Positions 63,590 to 64,000 of a DNA stretch of 64,000 bases are shown here, piece by piece. The DNA is taken from contig CAWJKP010000002.1 of the NCBI GenBank assembly GCA_963843465.1, positions 1,550,001 through 1,614,000 of the forward strand, in the 5' to 3' direction. Every line of letters starts with the position of its first letter. Position 1 is the first letter of the stretch. A model generated the notes under the pieces. That model saw only the letters and a list, made by a program, of their open reading frames with translations. It was not told the DNA's origin and ran no database searches. Made by a program: the position numbers and the translations under genes. The stretch comes from CAWJKP01 sp963843465. GTDB lineage: Bacteria; Planctomycetota; Planctomycetia; Pirellulales; Thermoguttaceae.

Positions 63590-64000
63590 ATGAAGCGACG
63601 CACCGTGAGTGCCTGTTGGCGGCCGCAAAGGCTGGCCGTGCTGGCCGCCGTGGCCCTGGCCCTGGCCTTGCCCGGCTGTCTCCATCGACGCCTGATGGTC
63701 CGCAGCGATCCGCCCGGGGCCGTGGTCTTCGTCGACGATTACGAGATCGGCACGACCCCCGTCTCCCACGATTTCATTTACTATGGTACCCGCAAGATCC
63801 GCCTGGTCAAAGACGGCTACGAGACGCTGACCGTGCTCCAGCCGATTCCCGCCCCCTGGTACGAATGGCCGCCGATCAATTTCTTCTCCGAGAACTTCGT
63901 CCCGGGCGAAATCCGCGACTATCATACGCTGAGCTACCGGCTGACGCCACAAGTGGTCGTGCCGGTGGACGAGCTCCGCCAGCGGGCGGAACAGCTCCGC
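63590..64000 (+). CDS. PEGA-domain lipoprotein, 5' part
   Basis: Runs off the window, so only 137 codons are visible. Signal with lipobox LALALPGC, then RLMVRSDPPGAVVFVDDYEIGTTPVSHDFIYYGTRKIRLVKDGYETLTV, a PEGA domain. The C-terminal visible part begins a helix (VPVDELRQRAEQLR). Likely an outer-surface lipoprotein. The window end stops further analysis. Confidence 0.85.
   Translation, partial: MKRRTVSACWRPQRLAVLAAVALALALPGCLHRRLMVRSDPPGAVVFVDDYEIGTTPVSHDFIYYGTRKIRLVKDGYETLTVLQPIPAPWYEWPPINFFSENFVPGEIRDYHTLSYRLTPQVVVPVDELRQRAEQLR

Overview
The window looks like a chromosome segment of a high-GC planctomycete, probably Pirellulales-like. The support is family content: a Tat-exported DUF1501 protein, a Planctomycete-type DUF1549/DUF1553 cytochrome-like protein, a cytochrome/WD40 fusion, a BBP7-type outer-membrane protein, an SHD1 plus PQQ-propeller protein and PPC-domain proteins. 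Species was not determined. The DNA also carries a dense population of small palindromic repeats.

Layout. 1-5300: a PP2C/SpoIIE phosphatase tail, a chagasin-like inhibitor, a frameshifted large membrane-anchored gene, and mutM. 5870-15670: DUF1501, PPC, DUF1549/1553 and cytochrome/WD40 genes, interrupted by a broken REP-associated transposase (RAYT) sitting between inverted REPs, and a nucleotidyltransferase-fold gene. 15966: a class II (leucine-shaped) tRNA with a GUC anticodon. 16330-20150: GH39 glycosidase and S46 peptidase. 20318-24615: a small defence island with antitoxin/PIN toxin, XRE regulator and a single-chain nuclease-methyltransferase. 25699-45240: housekeeping and lipid genes (murJ, NCS1-like permease, a FAAL-ACP-alpha-oxoamine synthase fusion, dus, a two-component pair, mnmG, a kinase homologue lacking the catalytic Asp, a cold-shock gene).

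45713-55917 is the standout: a ~10.2 kb integrative element inserted in a yjbQ-family gene. The two halves of the host gene flank it, each ending in a 10-bp core (TCCTGGTGAA). Removing the element in silico restores a 140-codon ORF. The reconstructed attP has 18-bp imperfect inverted arms, as expected for a large serine integrase, and such an integrase is encoded at the left end. The element carries two further serine recombinases, an IS3-type insertion sequence, a PD-(D/E)XK/DUF4268 nuclease-like gene, several small unknown genes, and next to its right end a complete second yjbQ (98 of 140 residues identical by hand count), whose DNA is changed at the attachment core. The element therefore appears to break a host gene while bringing a substitute.

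56228-64000: outer-membrane protein, ECF sigma factor with probable anti-sigma, esterase, PQQ-propeller protein, PP2C phosphatase, and the start of a PEGA-domain lipoprotein.

Caution: at least ten otherwise good genes have single-base frameshifts, many in homopolymers. Most are probably sequence errors, so apparent pseudogenes should be read with that in mind.
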